A model generated the notes under the pieces. The model was not told where the DNA came from. It saw only the letters and a program-made list of their open reading frames with translations, and did not search any database. Positions 32,801 to 41,304 of a stretch of 64,000 nt of DNA are shown in pieces; the first letter of the stretch is position 1, and each line of letters opens with the position of its first letter. The stretch lies in NCBI RefSeq assembly GCF_008369165.1, contig NZ_VOBA01000003.1, forward strand, positions 1 to 64,000. Direction: 5' to 3'. The DNA is from Dietzia sp. ANT_WB102 (GTDB lineage Bacteria; Actinomycetota; Actinomycetes; Mycobacteriales; Mycobacteriaceae). The position numbers and the translations under genes are program-made.

Positions 32801-34816
32801 ATCTATGACTCCCCCGGTTTCAATCGGACGATCAAGAACGGGCAGGTGGTCGGCCCGTTCGGGCAGTTCTACACCTGGGGCCAGGCCGGTAACCACCAGC
32901 ATCACGTGCATTGGGCGATGAACACCCCGCCGACGATGCCGTTTGGTGGCGGCGTGTTCGAGGGCGGATCAGACGGTTCCAGCGCCGGGGGTGGTTCGAT
33001 CATCGGCAGCATGGTGCGGTCGGCGATGGACGCGATCATGAACCCGATCATGAAGGCCATCCCCGAGGGTGGTGGCCTGATCGGCGGTCTCGGTAAGGGG
33101 CTGGGCGAGAAGGTGTACGGCACCTTCAAGGATTGGGTGCTGTCGAAGGTCCCTGCCGGTGGTGGCGGGCAGTACGGGAACATCGACCTCACCGGTGTGG
33201 CCGGCGACAATCTTGCGCTCGGCGAGGCTGCCGCGAAGCAGGTCGGCTGGACCGGAGCCGAGTGGGAGGCACTGAAGACGCTGTGGACGGGCGAGTCCGG
33301 GTGGAACAACAATGCCCAGAACCCGACCTCCACGGCCTACGGCATTGCCCAGTTCCTCGATTCGACGTGGGCCCCGTACGGGCCGAAGACGTCTGATCCG
33401 GCGAAGCAGATCGAGTACGGCATCCGCTACATCCAGGACCGGTACGGTACCGCGACCGGGGCGTTGTCGTTCTGGAATGCGCAGTCGCCGCACTGGTACG
33501 ACGATGGCGGCTGGCTACCCTCTGGCGGTATCGGGGTCAACGAGTCCGGTAAGCCGGAGCCGGTGTTCACCAACCCGCAGTGGACACTCATCAAGTCGCT
33601 GGTCATCTCCACCGCGGAGTTGCTCGATCCGATCCGGTTGATGGCCCGTGATGGTCGGGACGCGATCAGTCATCTGAAGAAGATCGCCGACGACACCCGT
33701 CGCGGGGTGCAGCACCAGATCGATACCCGGATGGGTGCTGTGTCCGCTGCGGTGTGGGCTGCACTACCCGGCGAGGTGAAGGATGCTCTCACTGTCGCCG
33801 AAGCTGTCGGCGCGCAGTGGGAGAAGGTGTCCGGCTACCTGAACGAGAAGGCGATCGCCTGGTCGAAGGGTGAGTGGCCGATCGGGTCGGCCCGTACCCC
33901 GGTGGTCGAGCCTGGCCCGGGCTGGCAGCAGTTCCGTCTCGATGATTCGCTCGAGGAAGTTGCGCGCGCAAACGTCGATCTCGCAGAGCAGGTTATGGCC
34001 GGGAAACTTTCGCCCGGCAACGATCCGGTCGCCAATGCCTTGTTCGACATTTTCGGTCGGGATCCGATCCTGCCGGATCTGGCGCGTATTGCTGCGATGG
34101 GCCCGAATGCGATCGAAGCCGCAACCGATGCGGCGTTGCACGCGTTCGAGACCGGGGAAACTGCCCGACTCGAGGAGTGGACTGCATCAAACTCGCAGTT
34201 GACCGAGGCGGTGTTGCGGGCCCGGGATGCGGCGATCGTCACCGGGCAGATGGTTCAGGGTGCGGTGAACGGCTACCTGAACTGGGCGATGGCGTCGGAC
34301 ACGCAGGGCCGGCAGGGGTCGTGGCAGGAGTATTTCCAGCACTACGGCGGCGAGTACGGCACCGCGCAGGGTGACTGGCTGCTGTCGCAGGTCGGGTTCG
34401 GCGGGATTGTGGGCGGCAAGTTCAAGGATTCGTTCGCGAACCTGCTGATCGCGACCGCGGAGTCGCCCCTGTTGTCGGCTCCTCCGATCCTGGACGACGA
34501 GGGCCGTGTGATCGGGTCTCAGTTGCCGGGCAGTACCCCGGAGGCAGTGGGGACAGTGGAGGCGCCGCAGGCTGTCGAGCTCGCGGAACCGCCGACGGTC
34601 ACCCTGCCGGACGAGGCCATCGACCTCGATACCGCCCCGGTCGAGGCGGGCACGAAGGTGTCTATCGAGATCCCCGAAGGTAAGACTGCCCTGTCCATCG
34701 ACGAGTTCAAGGAGATCCTTGTGCGCATTGATGAGCGGCTCGACAGCGTGGAGATTGCGATTGATGGGGAAGCTGATCCGGCGCCGCTCGGTCTCGGTGT
34801 GGGGGGTATCGCATGA
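29855..34816 (+). CDS. Tape measure protein with two peptidoglycan-hydrolase-type domains
   Basis: 1653 residues; length would set a tail of roughly 240-250 nm by the usual 1.5 A per residue. N-terminal coiled coil (about 20-165); TMP core with hydrophobic segments; repeated Trp-rich helical units (about 590-790, WNxVIxPVWxALGxGIRW-like). An M15/VanY-type domain is at about 930-1020 (SGYRNSNDLHGQGMAGDFS, HHVHWAM) and an SLT transglycosylase-like domain at about 1115-1215 (LWTGESGWNNNAQNP, STAYGIAQFLDSTWAPYG). Both would help pierce the thick mycolate wall during DNA entry. ATG overlaps the chaperone stop by one base. Confidence 0.93.
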   Translation: MADSSSVWVPVLPSFKDFSKGMEKGTKGAGKAAGDQIAKELEAAVSKSETAVSRAAQAAEKAQNRVADATGKVRVAQEQFNKAIESGDPVKVARAEEALATARRRQGEATTDAEAKSKALAGAQKNLASSQEAVTKNAQEQAREVKASALSAEQAEQASKDLDTANKALAASMVAIVAGAAVVGKGLYDLGSQFDEMFDTIRVGTGASGDAFAGLQESALKVAQTVPAMDGGLSQIGSTMADLNTRLGATGGDLETLTGQFVQLTNMGIDADINSVSQALSGFGISASEAPAAMDELFQISQATGLSITELADSAVKGGPQLRQFGFDMADSAALIGSLDKAGLDADKTIAGMSRAMVAFAKDGREPKKALWETVVEIENFTNAGNDVAALDLAGKMFGTRGAGQFVDAVKSGQLAVDDFVSATGASSDTILGVAEETADFAEQWQLFKQMLAVELAPVAQRVFGAISEAMTWFKDNAVPALRDMADWVGRNKDVLSALAIVVGSMAAGLVIARTGLMAFTAAQRIWNVVTLLSTQGMKGLNMAMKANMFGLITGAIVGLVAGLTWFFTSTETGRAIWESFTGALLTGWEWVKNAFATAWAFIKPVFDGLWGAAQTVGAFLVNGFLLYIRTHWLIVSTAISVIWNTILRPVFTALAAVALWLWNAVLMPVFGWIKTGFQLVGAAFSFYWNTVIKPVWNALGAGIRWVWASIVLPVFDALKAGLGLVGDTFSWVWNNVINPVWTALGNGIRWVADNVVHPVFEGLKRGVDLVAKGFEFATDLIGRVWDSIKEKTAAPIRFVIDTVYNKGIVAVWNKVAGWLGMDDKKLETMPLEFASGGVLPGYTPGRDVHKFINPATGQGLHLSGGEAIMRPEWTRAVGGAAAVDQMNRDAKYGRVRKHGREAAAFADGGVLAFANGGIVAAMTRIVQQKYPMLQMTSGYRNSNDLHGQGMAGDFSNGSGNTPAQLALANDIADTYPGSMELIYDSPGFNRTIKNGQVVGPFGQFYTWGQAGNHQHHVHWAMNTPPTMPFGGGVFEGGSDGSSAGGGSIIGSMVRSAMDAIMNPIMKAIPEGGGLIGGLGKGLGEKVYGTFKDWVLSKVPAGGGGQYGNIDLTGVAGDNLALGEAAAKQVGWTGAEWEALKTLWTGESGWNNNAQNPTSTAYGIAQFLDSTWAPYGPKTSDPAKQIEYGIRYIQDRYGTATGALSFWNAQSPHWYDDGGWLPSGGIGVNESGKPEPVFTNPQWTLIKSLVISTAELLDPIRLMARDGRDAISHLKKIADDTRRGVQHQIDTRMGAVSAAVWAALPGEVKDALTVAEAVGAQWEKVSGYLNEKAIAWSKGEWPIGSARTPVVEPGPGWQQFRLDDSLEEVARANVDLAEQVMAGKLSPGNDPVANALFDIFGRDPILPDLARIAAMGPNAIEAATDAALHAFETGETARLEEWTASNSQLTEAVLRARDAAIVTGQMVQGAVNGYLNWAMASDTQGRQGSWQEYFQHYGGEYGTAQGDWLLSQVGFGGIVGGKFKDSFANLLIATAESPLLSAPPILDDEGRVIGSQLPGSTPEAVGTVEAPQAVELAEPPTVTLPDEAIDLDTAPVEAGTKVSIEIPEGKTALSIDEFKEILVRIDERLDSVEIAIDGEADPAPLGLGVGGIA

Positions 34817-35595
34817 TCACCCTGACTTATACCGGGCCGGACGGTTCCTATTGGGAGTATGTGGGTGAGGGGCAGGGCCGTGAGGGTGTGGTGGCGGCGA
34901 AGCCGGACGGTTTTGTCGCTGACCCCGATGTGACGTTTGAGCCGGCCCCGGCGCAGGCTGGGGAGACCGCGTCCGGGTGGGTGCTCGGGTCGATGAAGGG
35001 CACCCTGGACCTGAACGTCTCGCCCCTGTTCATGGAGTCCGGCGATTCATTGCATCGCCTGTATGACCGGGTGGGCCGGTCGTGGTCGAAGCTCGAGGAT
35101 GGGGAGTTGACGTGGCGGTCGGATGCGGGCGTGCTGATGCGGACCCGTGCCCGACTGGATGGCCTGTTCCCTACTCCGGATAAGTCGCCCGCCGGTCTGG
35201 GGGAACGCTTGCTGCGGGTGGGGTTCCCTGTCCGCTGCCTGGACGGGCTGTGGTTGGGCCCGATCTCGGAGTACAGCGGCCCGTCTGAGGTCGTCAATCT
35301 TGGGGACCTGGACGGGTACCCGCTCGTGGAGTGGTTGGGGTCGGGGGCGAAGGTGTCCGGCCCGGGCATCCCGCAGTTCACTCTGCCCGCTACGTCGCAG
35401 GCGGCGGTGTGGGACACCGATCCGGCCACCGGTGGGCTGGTCACGATTGATGGCCAGCCCGCGACTGTGCTGCGGCGGCTGTTGCGGGGCCGGGTCGCCC
35501 CGGTTCCGATCCCTGCCGGCCAGTCGGCCGCGTGGACGTTCACGGGCTGCACCGCTGTGATGCAGCCGAAGATCCTCAACCCGTGGGGTAGGTGA
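34813..35595 (+). CDS. Distal tail / minor tail protein
   Basis: 260 residues, ATG overlapping the tape-measure stop. Beta-rich (ITLTYTGPDGSYWEYVGEGQG; LRVGFPVRCLDGLWLGP), in the slot of Dit-like distal tail proteins that join tube and baseplate. Last residues overlap the next start. Confidence 0.75.
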   Translation: MITLTYTGPDGSYWEYVGEGQGREGVVAAKPDGFVADPDVTFEPAPAQAGETASGWVLGSMKGTLDLNVSPLFMESGDSLHRLYDRVGRSWSKLEDGELTWRSDAGVLMRTRARLDGLFPTPDKSPAGLGERLLRVGFPVRCLDGLWLGPISEYSGPSEVVNLGDLDGYPLVEWLGSGAKVSGPGIPQFTLPATSQAAVWDTDPATGGLVTIDGQPATVLRRLLRGRVAPVPIPAGQSAAWTFTGCTAVMQPKILNPWGR

Positions 35596-37217
35596 GCATG
35601 TCCGATTGGTCGGCTGAACGGCACGCCACCCTCGCGGCGGGCGGGATTGTGATGAAGCTCCTCGATAAGAATGGGGAGCCGATCGATGACCTGCACGGGT
35701 TTATCGATTGGGAGGCCCCGGAGGGGGTGAATGAGGAGACGACGTTTGTGGCGTCGTATCCGGCTGATCATCCGCTGGTGGAGACAATCATTCCGCTTGG
35801 TGGTTTGGATCCGGAGCGTCCGGAGGACACGTGGACCGAGTTGGTCCATAACGCCTTGTGGGTGTTGATCGAGACTGCTGGGGATGGGCCGAAGCCGCAG
35901 CGGCTGGTGTACCGGATTTTGCGGATCACTGATTCGCAGGGGTCACGTCGGCGCGGGTCGCACATGAAGATCGAGGCGGTGTCGCTGCACCGGTATGCCT
36001 CGCATATCACGTTCCGTGCTGACCCTGGGGCCCCGCTTATCGCGCAGCTCAAGTACCGCGACATTCGGGCTGGGGATTCTCTGCGGACGATCAAGGAGTC
36101 GTTCCTGGTCAATCTGATGCGCGAGTTCCAGCCGGGCGCGGTGACCGGCTGGGATCTGTGGGCGCCGTCGGCGTGGCAGAACGTGGTGGCGTCGCAGTGG
36201 CCGTGCATCGTCAACCCGATCAACCAGTCGACCACGACGGCGATGACGATCCTCGATTACCGGTTCGATTCGGGGTTCGAGGCGGTCAAGGAAACCCTGA
36301 ACGCTGCAGGTCTGCTGCTGACGTTGGATATGTGGTTGGAGGGCGATCCGCAACCGTTCCCCGAGCACACCATCTTGACGATGCCGACGATCATTCTCGA
36401 TGTCGTGCCGCGCCAGTTCGATACGTCGACCAGTGGGCATGTCGGCGACTTGTTGAAGGGCATCATCCGGCAGTACGACACGGATGCGAATGCGCCCCGG
36501 ATTGGGTTGGCGGACACGAGTTCGACGGCGGCTGGGGTGCCAGCGTGGGTGGTGTGGCGTCCGGAGCATATGGCGTCGGTGACTTCCGAGTTCACGATCG
36601 CCAAGTCGGAGCTGTGGCATGTGACGGTGGGTGGCCGTTCTCCGGAAGCGTTGAACAAGCTGGTCGGGTCGGGGTCGAAGGCCGTGTTTATGGGTCTCGG
36701 TGCCGCCCTGGCGGGCGCGATCCCGGTGTTCGGTCCGTTGATCCAGGCGGCGGCGATCTTCCTCGGTGAAGTTGTCGGCGACAGTTTGAAGGACAAACTG
36801 TTCGCGTGGCAGGCGTTCTGGGACAACAAACGTAAGGCCGCGCATGGCCGGTTCGCGAACCGTGACGCTGTCGGCGCCGGTGATGGGTGGACCCTCAGTG
36901 CGTTCCAGCAGGGGTTCCAGATGCTCGCGCAGGGGGCGGGCGGGATCTCTGTCGGATTCCAGGTTGATGGGCGGGCCCCGTTCGAGTGGGGCCGCGATTA
37001 CCGGGCTGGGGATCAGCAGGGTGTGGTTCATCGCGGGATTGTGTTCGCCACGTTTGTGTCGAAGACGGTGATTGGCCAGAAGCGTGGCGATAAGCGGTTG
37101 CGGGAGACGGTCGAGCTTGGTGATCCGCGGGTGCGTGAGGATCCGGTGGCGGTGTTGAACAGGTCGATCGTGTCGGTGAAGAACGCGGTGGATCGCGTGA
37201 AGACGTTTGTGATGTGA
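35592..37217 (+). CDS. Baseplate / Gp37-like minor tail protein
   Basis: 541 residues from GTG 35592 (ATG 35598 also possible). N-terminal beta domain with VMKLLDKNGEPIDDLHGFIDWEAPE resembling the siphovirus Gp37-like tail family; a central region with a hydrophobic segment (about 360-395, GLGAALAGAIPVFGPLIQAAAIFLGEVV in part) and a C-terminal beta domain. Probably part of the tail tip. Confidence 0.8.
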   Translation: MSMSDWSAERHATLAAGGIVMKLLDKNGEPIDDLHGFIDWEAPEGVNEETTFVASYPADHPLVETIIPLGGLDPERPEDTWTELVHNALWVLIETAGDGPKPQRLVYRILRITDSQGSRRRGSHMKIEAVSLHRYASHITFRADPGAPLIAQLKYRDIRAGDSLRTIKESFLVNLMREFQPGAVTGWDLWAPSAWQNVVASQWPCIVNPINQSTTTAMTILDYRFDSGFEAVKETLNAAGLLLTLDMWLEGDPQPFPEHTILTMPTIILDVVPRQFDTSTSGHVGDLLKGIIRQYDTDANAPRIGLADTSSTAAGVPAWVVWRPEHMASVTSEFTIAKSELWHVTVGGRSPEALNKLVGSGSKAVFMGLGAALAGAIPVFGPLIQAAAIFLGEVVGDSLKDKLFAWQAFWDNKRKAAHGRFANRDAVGAGDGWTLSAFQQGFQMLAQGAGGISVGFQVDGRAPFEWGRDYRAGDQQGVVHRGIVFATFVSKTVIGQKRGDKRLRETVELGDPRVREDPVAVLNRSIVSVKNAVDRVKTFVM

Positions 37218-37224
37218 GGAGACG

Positions 37225-37776
37225 ATGATGCCCGACGAGGTCAACCCTGACGAGTTTGTCGACGCGCCGGATCCGGAGCCTGTGGACGAGGCTGACGCGG
37301 ATGACGCGGATGACGTGGCCGATCCGGGCACCGGATGTGAGAGCGGGGGGCGTGCCGATGAGCCGGACCCGGAGCCGGTGGAGACGCCTGAACAAGTACA
37401 GGCGCGCGTCATGGACGAGTTGTTCCCGTATCCGCGGGATGCGGAGTTTCACCGGTTGGCGTTCCTGTTTTTCAACATGCCTTTTTTGAAGGTGTCTGCG
37501 GAGACGGCGCACGCGTTGGCGGCGTGGGTGTTCGACTCGCTGGATTGTTCCGGTCCGGGGGTTGACGCGAAGGTGAAGTACGACGCGTTGGGAGGGTCGG
37601 GGGCGCCGCATGAGACGGGGCGGTGGATCAAGCGGGATGCTGAGCGTGTCGCGGTGGAGGTGACCACCCCCGATGTGGTGCTGACGGGCAAGTCGGAGGC
37701 GGAGTTGGCGCAGATTCTGATCGATGCCGAGGCCGCATTGAATGCGCATCGTGCGCGGACGGCGAAGGGTGTCTGA
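37225..37776 (+). CDS. Minor tail-associated protein
   Basis: 183 residues; ATG 37225 or 37228. A strongly acidic N-terminus (about 1-55, Asp/Glu/Pro repeats) precedes a compact domain (about 65-180: EFHRLAFLFFNMPFLKVSAETAHALAAWVF in part). Lies among tail-tip genes. Function unknown. Confidence 0.65.
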   Translation: MMPDEVNPDEFVDAPDPEPVDEADADDADDVADPGTGCESGGRADEPDPEPVETPEQVQARVMDELFPYPRDAEFHRLAFLFFNMPFLKVSAETAHALAAWVFDSLDCSGPGVDAKVKYDALGGSGAPHETGRWIKRDAERVAVEVTTPDVVLTGKSEAELAQILIDAEAALNAHRARTAKGV

Positions 37777-37779
37777 GTC

Positions 37780-38535
37780 GTGGGTGTGAATCTTGGGCCG
37801 GCGCAGCCGGAGCCGGGTGGGTCCGGCAATATTTTGGAGCACATCTTCACTGGTATCGCTGGTATCGGTGATGCGTTCGCGGCCGGGTTGAACGGCGTTA
37901 TCAACGGCTTGATCGACATGGTCCTCGGGCGATACGAGGGGAGCTTTCCGGCGTTTGTGGATGGGCAGATCGCCATCAATGAACGGTTCGACCTGCTCCA
38001 GTCCATCTCCGGTTACGGCACCGCCTACATGACCCTGAACTACTGGATGGGTTCCGGCGGTGGCGGCGGGCTAGACGAGCGTGGTCTGGAGATCCCGTTC
38101 CGGGACTACCTGGGCCCGCACAAGAACTGCGAGCTCGTCCTCGGCCCGGCTGGGTCGAACGAGACCGGCCACTGGCGTCTGCTCGCGCCGGGCACGTGGC
38201 GGGCAGAGGTGCGGGTGACCGGGCTCACTCTCGAGACCGATGCCCGTCTCATTCTCGAGGTTTGCACCCCGGACGGCACCCCGTACTCACGGGCTATCTT
38301 CGCCAAGGGCGCATTCAACGGCACTCAGCGGCGTTCGCTGGCCGTGTCCCACACCTTCGTCGTCGAAGACGACGGTTACACCGTCCACGCCCGGTGGACC
38401 AAGCAAGCATCTCTGGCGAAGCAGAAATTACTCGGCGGCACCGAGTTATCGTCCTTCACCCTGTCGCGGTGGGACATCGACACCACCGACTATGCCAACG
38501 CCCCCGAGGTGCCGGACGGCCCCGAGATCGGCTGA
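37780..38535 (+). CDS. Minor tail protein
   Basis: 251 residues from GTG 37780. N-terminal Gly-rich hydrophobic segment (GIAGIGDAFAAGLNGVINGLIDMVLG) then a beta-sandwich (about 115-225: WRAEVRVTGLTLETDARLILEVCTPDG in part) like phage minor tail proteins that bind surface polymers. Confidence 0.7.
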   Translation: MGVNLGPAQPEPGGSGNILEHIFTGIAGIGDAFAAGLNGVINGLIDMVLGRYEGSFPAFVDGQIAINERFDLLQSISGYGTAYMTLNYWMGSGGGGGLDERGLEIPFRDYLGPHKNCELVLGPAGSNETGHWRLLAPGTWRAEVRVTGLTLETDARLILEVCTPDGTPYSRAIFAKGAFNGTQRRSLAVSHTFVVEDDGYTVHARWTKQASLAKQKLLGGTELSSFTLSRWDIDTTDYANAPEVPDGPEIG

Positions 38536-38591
38536 CGGCCGACCCCCTACTCCTGCGGCTCCGGCCGCCCCCACTTGACCTGGAGGTCTTG

Positions 38592-40160
38592 ATGCCCACC
38601 TTGTTCGGAACAATCGAAGACGTCACCGGGGCCCCCCTCGACCCGGCGGCACTGCCCCGCGTCACGGTACGCGCCCCATCCCAGCGGGCGTCCCTCGCCG
38701 AGCAGGCCCGCCTGGTCGCATCGGTGCCGGTGCCGGTCACCGTCACCGCGGCCGGGGAGATCACTGTCGACCTCGAGCCCGGTCCGGCGATCCTCCTCGT
38801 GGAGACGAACCGGTCTCGGGACGTGTACGAGCTCGGTGTCACCGAGGACATGACGTTGCTGACCGAGGCGTTGGCGGAGACGTTGCCGGAGCGGTCGTGG
38901 GTGGAGTCGCTCATGGTGAAGCTGCGGGAGGACACTGTCACCGCCGCCACCGATGCGCTCGAGGCGGCGATCGCCACCGGGCAGGACCGGGCCGAGATCG
39001 AGCAGTTGCGCCAGAACCTCATCGACGCGGCGAATCAGAACGCGGCCCCGCACCTCACCCAAGCGGCCCTTAATGCCACCTATGAGACGCAGGTGCAGGC
39101 GACCTCGAAACTGATCGTCGCGCCGTCGTCCATGACGGGGCCGAACGTCCTCGTGGGTGGCACCCAGAACAACACCGCCATTGCCTCGGATGTGGGAATC
39201 TCGGTGATTTTGCAACCGGGCACCGGGCCGTACAACAACGTCATTGGTGGGGATGGGGCGAACGTCAACACCACAACTCCGAACACCACGACGACCGGCA
39301 CCAACGCGCACGTCTCGGTTGTGGGCGGGTATGACAACTCGGCTGGTGCCCTGTCCTCGAAAATCATCTCGGACCACTCCAAGACGCTACCCGGATCGGG
39401 TGGACATAACGGCATCTTCGGTGGGGCGAACATCACGATGGGGTCTAACGCCTCGTTCGCGTTCAGCACAGGTCGTCGCAACACCGTCAACGCGCTGGCG
39501 GCGGGAGTAGTTGGCACGGATAACACGTCCACCGGCAACTTGTCGTGGACCTCGGGCGGGTTCAACACGAACAACTCGATCCAGGGCGTCATGTCCGGCC
39601 AGAACGGCACAAACATCGCGGCCTACGGCTGGGTTCACGGCAACTATTGTCAGACCGTCTCGGGCGCGAACCACGCCTCCGCGATGGGCTTCTATGCGAT
39701 GGGCCGCAACCCGGCACAGAACGCGCTCGCCTCGCAGCGGATCGCCACCACCGGCGATTGCCAAACGTCGGTTACCCACTTCGGTGGCACCACGACCAGC
39801 GATGTCGAGACCACTCTGCGGTCTGGCCCTGTTGCCGCCGTGACGGTGTGGGCGCTGGCGCGGGGGCAGGCTGCCACTGTGGACTTGACGGTGATCGGTA
39901 AAGAGATCGCCACCGGGCATGTGATCGGCGCGTGGGATATTAAGGCTGTCGTGGAGTGGCCCGCCACCGGCAACTTGGTCGTGCTGCAAGCCCCCGTGGT
40001 GACCCCACGGTTCGTGCGGACAGAGGACCCGGCCATTGCCCCTACAGCGACACTTGTCACGGCCTCCACCGCTGGGGCTGTCGCGCCTCGGGTGAAGGGG
40101 ATGACTGGCCGTCCGGTGGCGTGGTCGGCACGGATGGTCACTGTTGAGATAGCGACGTGA
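38592..40160 (+). CDS. Tail fibre / receptor-binding protein with YadA-head-like repeats
   Basis: 522 residues from ATG 38592. N-terminal attachment domain (about 1-100), a helical stalk (about 95-165), then a repetitive Asn/Gly/Thr-rich region (about 180-400: NNTAIASDVGISV, GMGSNASFAF-like, RRNTVNALAAGVVGTDNTSTG) resembling trimeric beta-roll heads of YadA/Hia adhesins, and a C-terminal beta domain. Last structural gene before the lysis region, the usual receptor-binding slot. Host receptor unknown. Confidence 0.75.
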   Translation: MPTLFGTIEDVTGAPLDPAALPRVTVRAPSQRASLAEQARLVASVPVPVTVTAAGEITVDLEPGPAILLVETNRSRDVYELGVTEDMTLLTEALAETLPERSWVESLMVKLREDTVTAATDALEAAIATGQDRAEIEQLRQNLIDAANQNAAPHLTQAALNATYETQVQATSKLIVAPSSMTGPNVLVGGTQNNTAIASDVGISVILQPGTGPYNNVIGGDGANVNTTTPNTTTTGTNAHVSVVGGYDNSAGALSSKIISDHSKTLPGSGGHNGIFGGANITMGSNASFAFSTGRRNTVNALAAGVVGTDNTSTGNLSWTSGGFNTNNSIQGVMSGQNGTNIAAYGWVHGNYCQTVSGANHASAMGFYAMGRNPAQNALASQRIATTGDCQTSVTHFGGTTTSDVETTLRSGPVAAVTVWALARGQAATVDLTVIGKEIATGHVIGAWDIKAVVEWPATGNLVVLQAPVVTPRFVRTEDPAIAPTATLVTASTAGAVAPRVKGMTGRPVAWSARMVTVEIAT

Positions 40161-40227
40161 CTTTGCGCCTGACGGTCGATTGCGGCCGCTACTGACCGAT
40201 TACGGGCGGGGTGGCGGGTCAGGTCGG

Positions 40228-40305
40228 TTGACAGGTATATCTAAGTGGTAGGTGCTCACAGAAGTGAGCGACCCCCGCAGGTGCTACCAACACCATGCGG
40301 GGGTC
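40228..40305 (+). promoter_or_regulatory. TTGACA box with two tandem hairpins before the second recombinase
   Basis: TTGACA (40228-40233), then hairpin GCTCAC-AGAA-GTGAGC (40254-40269), immediately followed by a 10-bp stem GACCCCCGCA (40270-40279) / TGCGGGGGTC (40296-40305) with nested GGTG/CACC. No T-run follows. It could be a promoter with a structured leader, or target sites for the adjacent recombinase. No -10 at normal spacing is clear. Confidence 0.45.
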
Positions 40306-40342
40306 TGAGCCACCAACCAGATGATCCCTGGAGTGATGACCT

Positions 40343-41263
40343 GTGCAGCAGGATACCGCTGCGCGCCCCGTCGGCGCGCCCGTTCCCCCCACCTTCGACA
40401 CCCTCGATCTCATGGTCGACGGGTTCCTCGCCCGCTTCACCTCCCCCGCCACCCGCAGCGCCTACGCTGGCGATCTCGCCCTGTGGCGCTCGTGGTGCGC
40501 CTCCGGCGGGCTGGACCCACTGACCGTGCAGCGCGCCCACCTCGAACTGTTCGCCCGCTGGCTCGAGACAGAACGCGGCAACAGTGCCGCCACCGTGCAT
40601 CGCAGGCTTGTCAGTTTGCGGTCCTTCTACCGTGTCCTTGCCGCCGACGGGATGATCCTGTCCTCGCCCGCGGAGAGTGTCCGACTGCCCAAGGTGGTCC
40701 GGGACCGCACCAAGTACACCCACCTGACCCGCGGGGAACTGTCGTCCATGCTGCGCGCTGCCGATGAGGCCTCCCCCACCGATGGGGCGCTGCTGGCGTT
40801 GATGGGGGTCCTCGGCTTGCGGGTGTCGGAGGCGTGTTCGCTCGAGGTGGATTGTGCGGACCGGTTCGAGCGCGGGCATCGGATGCTCACCGTCACCGGT
40901 AAGGGGGGCGGCACCACCGGCATCCCGGTTCCCGTGCAGGTGGGTCGGCGGTTGGATCGGGCCCGCGGGGACCGGCAGTGCGGGCCGCTGTTGGTGCGCC
41001 GGGACGGGACGCGGATGACGCGCCGGTCGGCGGCCCGTGTCGTGGCCCGGATCGCTGCCGCTGCCGGTGTCGACAAGTCGGTGTCGCCGCATGACCTTCG
41101 GGCCGCGGCGATCACGTGCGCGTTGGACTCGGGGATCCCGTTGCGGGATGTGCAGACGATGGCCCGCCATGCCGATCCGCGTACGACCGAGATCTACGAC
41201 CGTTCCCGCGGCGACATTGATCGCCACGGTGCCTACATTCTCGCCAGTTACCTCGCTGCCTAA
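40343..41263 (+). CDS. Second tyrosine recombinase, in the lysis region
   Basis: 306 residues from GTG 40343. N-terminal SAM-like core-binding domain (about 20-110), catalytic domain with R160 (LGLRVSEACSL), K187 (TGKGGG), H250-xx-R253 (SPHDLRAAAIT), H276 (MARHADPRTTEIYDRSR) and nucleophile Y285: all key residues are present. It is XerC/D-like rather than like the integrase at the right end. Its place between tail fibre and LysB is unusual; it is far from the att sites and probably not the main integrase. It ends SYLAA. The job could be multimer resolution, an inversion system, or a cargo gene; the sequence does not decide. Confidence 0.9.
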   Translation: MQQDTAARPVGAPVPPTFDTLDLMVDGFLARFTSPATRSAYAGDLALWRSWCASGGLDPLTVQRAHLELFARWLETERGNSAATVHRRLVSLRSFYRVLAADGMILSSPAESVRLPKVVRDRTKYTHLTRGELSSMLRAADEASPTDGALLALMGVLGLRVSEACSLEVDCADRFERGHRMLTVTGKGGGTTGIPVPVQVGRRLDRARGDRQCGPLLVRRDGTRMTRRSAARVVARIAAAAGVDKSVSPHDLRAAAITCALDSGIPLRDVQTMARHADPRTTEIYDRSRGDIDRHGAYILASYLAA

Positions 41264-41264
41264 T

Positions 41265-41295
41265 CCTGGGCGCGGGGGTTTTCCTCGCGCCCAGG
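41265..41295 (+). promoter_or_regulatory. Hairpin overlapping the lysB ribosome-binding site
   Basis: Perfect 10-bp stem CCTGGGCGCG (41265-41274) / CGCGCCCAGG (41286-41295), loop Gly/T-rich. The last stem bases form the start of AGGAGG (41293-41298), so the fold would restrict lysB translation. It may also act as a weak terminator for the recombinase gene. Confidence 0.55.
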
Positions 41296-41304
41296 AGGCA
41301 CGCT

